Assembly: GCA_966250375.1 (NCBI GenBank)
Contig: CBINHE010000108.1
Coordinates: forward strand, 1-12,648
Length of the DNA stretch: 12,648 bases
Direction: 5' to 3'
From: CAMLDH01 sp966250375
GTDB lineage: Bacteria; Pseudomonadota; Gammaproteobacteria; Burkholderiales; Burkholderiaceae_D
The notes beneath the pieces were generated by a model. It made no database searches, was not told the origin of the DNA, and saw only the letters and a program-made list of their open reading frames with translations. Position numbers and translations under genes: made by a program. This document shows positions 12,160 through 12,648 of the stretch, piece by piece (the stretch's first letter is position 1; the number at the start of each line of letters is the position of its first letter).

Positions 12160-12648
12160 ATCGTTTCAGGCATTTGCATCATATGCAATTCCTGCTGAAC
12201 AAGTGCCGGCACGGTTTGAATTATTATTAGGCTTGTCGAAATTGCATGCAATCGACAAAGCATGTCTAGGATAGTATTGCTGCAAGCAAACGCAAATGCC
12301 AAGTTTTCATAATGTTATGCAAATAATTCATGGTAGATGTGCATTGGGATTGCTTGAATCAGCGAGTCTTTTGTGATAATCCAGCAATTAAAAAAGTGGC
12401 GGGCTGCCGAAAGTCTGGTTCACGGAGTTAAGGGAGGCATGATGGATATCAAGCATGGACGGCCGCAAGCGGCAGGTATTTAGCGGTTGAAATGCTGCCG
12501 TCGTCCACCAGTATGGGCGACGCAGGCAACAGACGCGCAGAACAGAGGTGAGATTGTCGATTTGGCTGCAATAGTCAACGATTTCATCGTGTAATTCTAA
12601 TTCGCAATAGAAAGTGCCATAATAATACCCGCAGAAATGGAGGCGTTT
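12160..12648. other. Intergenic region with motif cluster; edge of a possible next gene
   Basis: There is no convincing long gene in these 489 bases. They hold a cluster of TTGCAT/ATGCAA motifs (12173-12326), a GGGAGG ribosome-like site before a 14-codon frame at 12439-12483 (MMDIKHGRPQAAGI, probably chance), and small GC-rich hairpins near 12460-12530. At the very end GGAGG (12639-12643) may be the ribosome site, or ATGGAGGCG the start, of a plus-strand gene outside the window. Confidence 0.5.
12233..12258. promoter_or_regulatory. Operator-like nested palindrome upstream of the solute-binding gene
   Basis: Outer arms TTGTCGA and TCGACAA flank a perfect ATTGCATGCAAT palindrome, offset by one base. 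It lies about 107 bases upstream of the solute-binding protein start. Additional TTGCAT and ATGCAA half-sites lie at 12173-12189 and 12316-12326. The form suggests a dimeric repressor or activator site; the regulator is unknown. Confidence 0.45.

Noticed and set aside
12439..12483. 14-residue leader peptide gene
   Set aside because: A GGGAGG precedes the ATG, but no attenuator, regulatory codon run or downstream gene within the window supports it.

Overview
The window looks like the chromosome of a Burkholderiales betaproteobacterium, probably Oxalobacteraceae and possibly Herbaspirillum-like. The signs are high GC coding DNA, E. coli-like housekeeping proteins, and the order rhodanese - grxC - secB - SH3 protein - gpsA divergent from gpmA - envC - ctpA - moeB. 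The family-level placement is inference. The first 60 bases are almost pure C and look like a contig-end artefact.

Left part (69-4606, minus strand): gpmA, envC, ctpA and moeB are read in that order. gpmA encodes a glycolytic mutase, envC a non-catalytic LytM activator of cell-division amidases, ctpA an S41 carboxyl-terminal protease, and moeB a sulfur-carrier adenylyltransferase. A strong intrinsic terminator separates ctpA from moeB. The envC signal-peptide region coincides with a small repeat that has inverted ends.

Middle part (4652-7968, plus strand): a TATAAT promoter precedes a membrane-anchored rhodanese, glutaredoxin GrxC, the export chaperone SecB, a secreted SH3-domain protein and glycerol-3-phosphate dehydrogenase GpsA. 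Two intergenic repeats interrupt this run. One is a CCTCATCC-type palindrome between grxC and secB. The other is a 23-bp inverted-repeat module between the SH3 gene and gpsA; part of it recurs at 11184-11246 and carries a promoter-like motif that may drive a nearly leaderless gpsA.

Right part (7969-11250) is an accessory island inserted after gpsA. It holds an ISAzo13-type transposase fragment and a YopJ/AvrRxv-family (C55) type III effector acetyltransferase on the minus strand. Upstream of the effector are a 125-bp MITE-like element and a good match to an HrpL-dependent hrp box. Beyond that lies a frameshifted, internally rearranged IS701-like element with recognisable terminal inverted repeats. 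The effector has His-Glu-Cys catalytic spacing like YopJ and a KHT(N)S motif. The MITE-like element sits between the hrp box and the gene, so the leader appears to have been lengthened by an insertion. No secretion apparatus genes are in the window, so delivery would depend on a type III system elsewhere.

The window ends with an orphan periplasmic solute-binding protein (family 3, minus strand) and about 490 bp without a convincing gene. That stretch holds a cluster of TTGCAT/ATGCAA motifs and, at the very edge, a Shine-Dalgarno-like GGAGG that may belong to a gene just outside.
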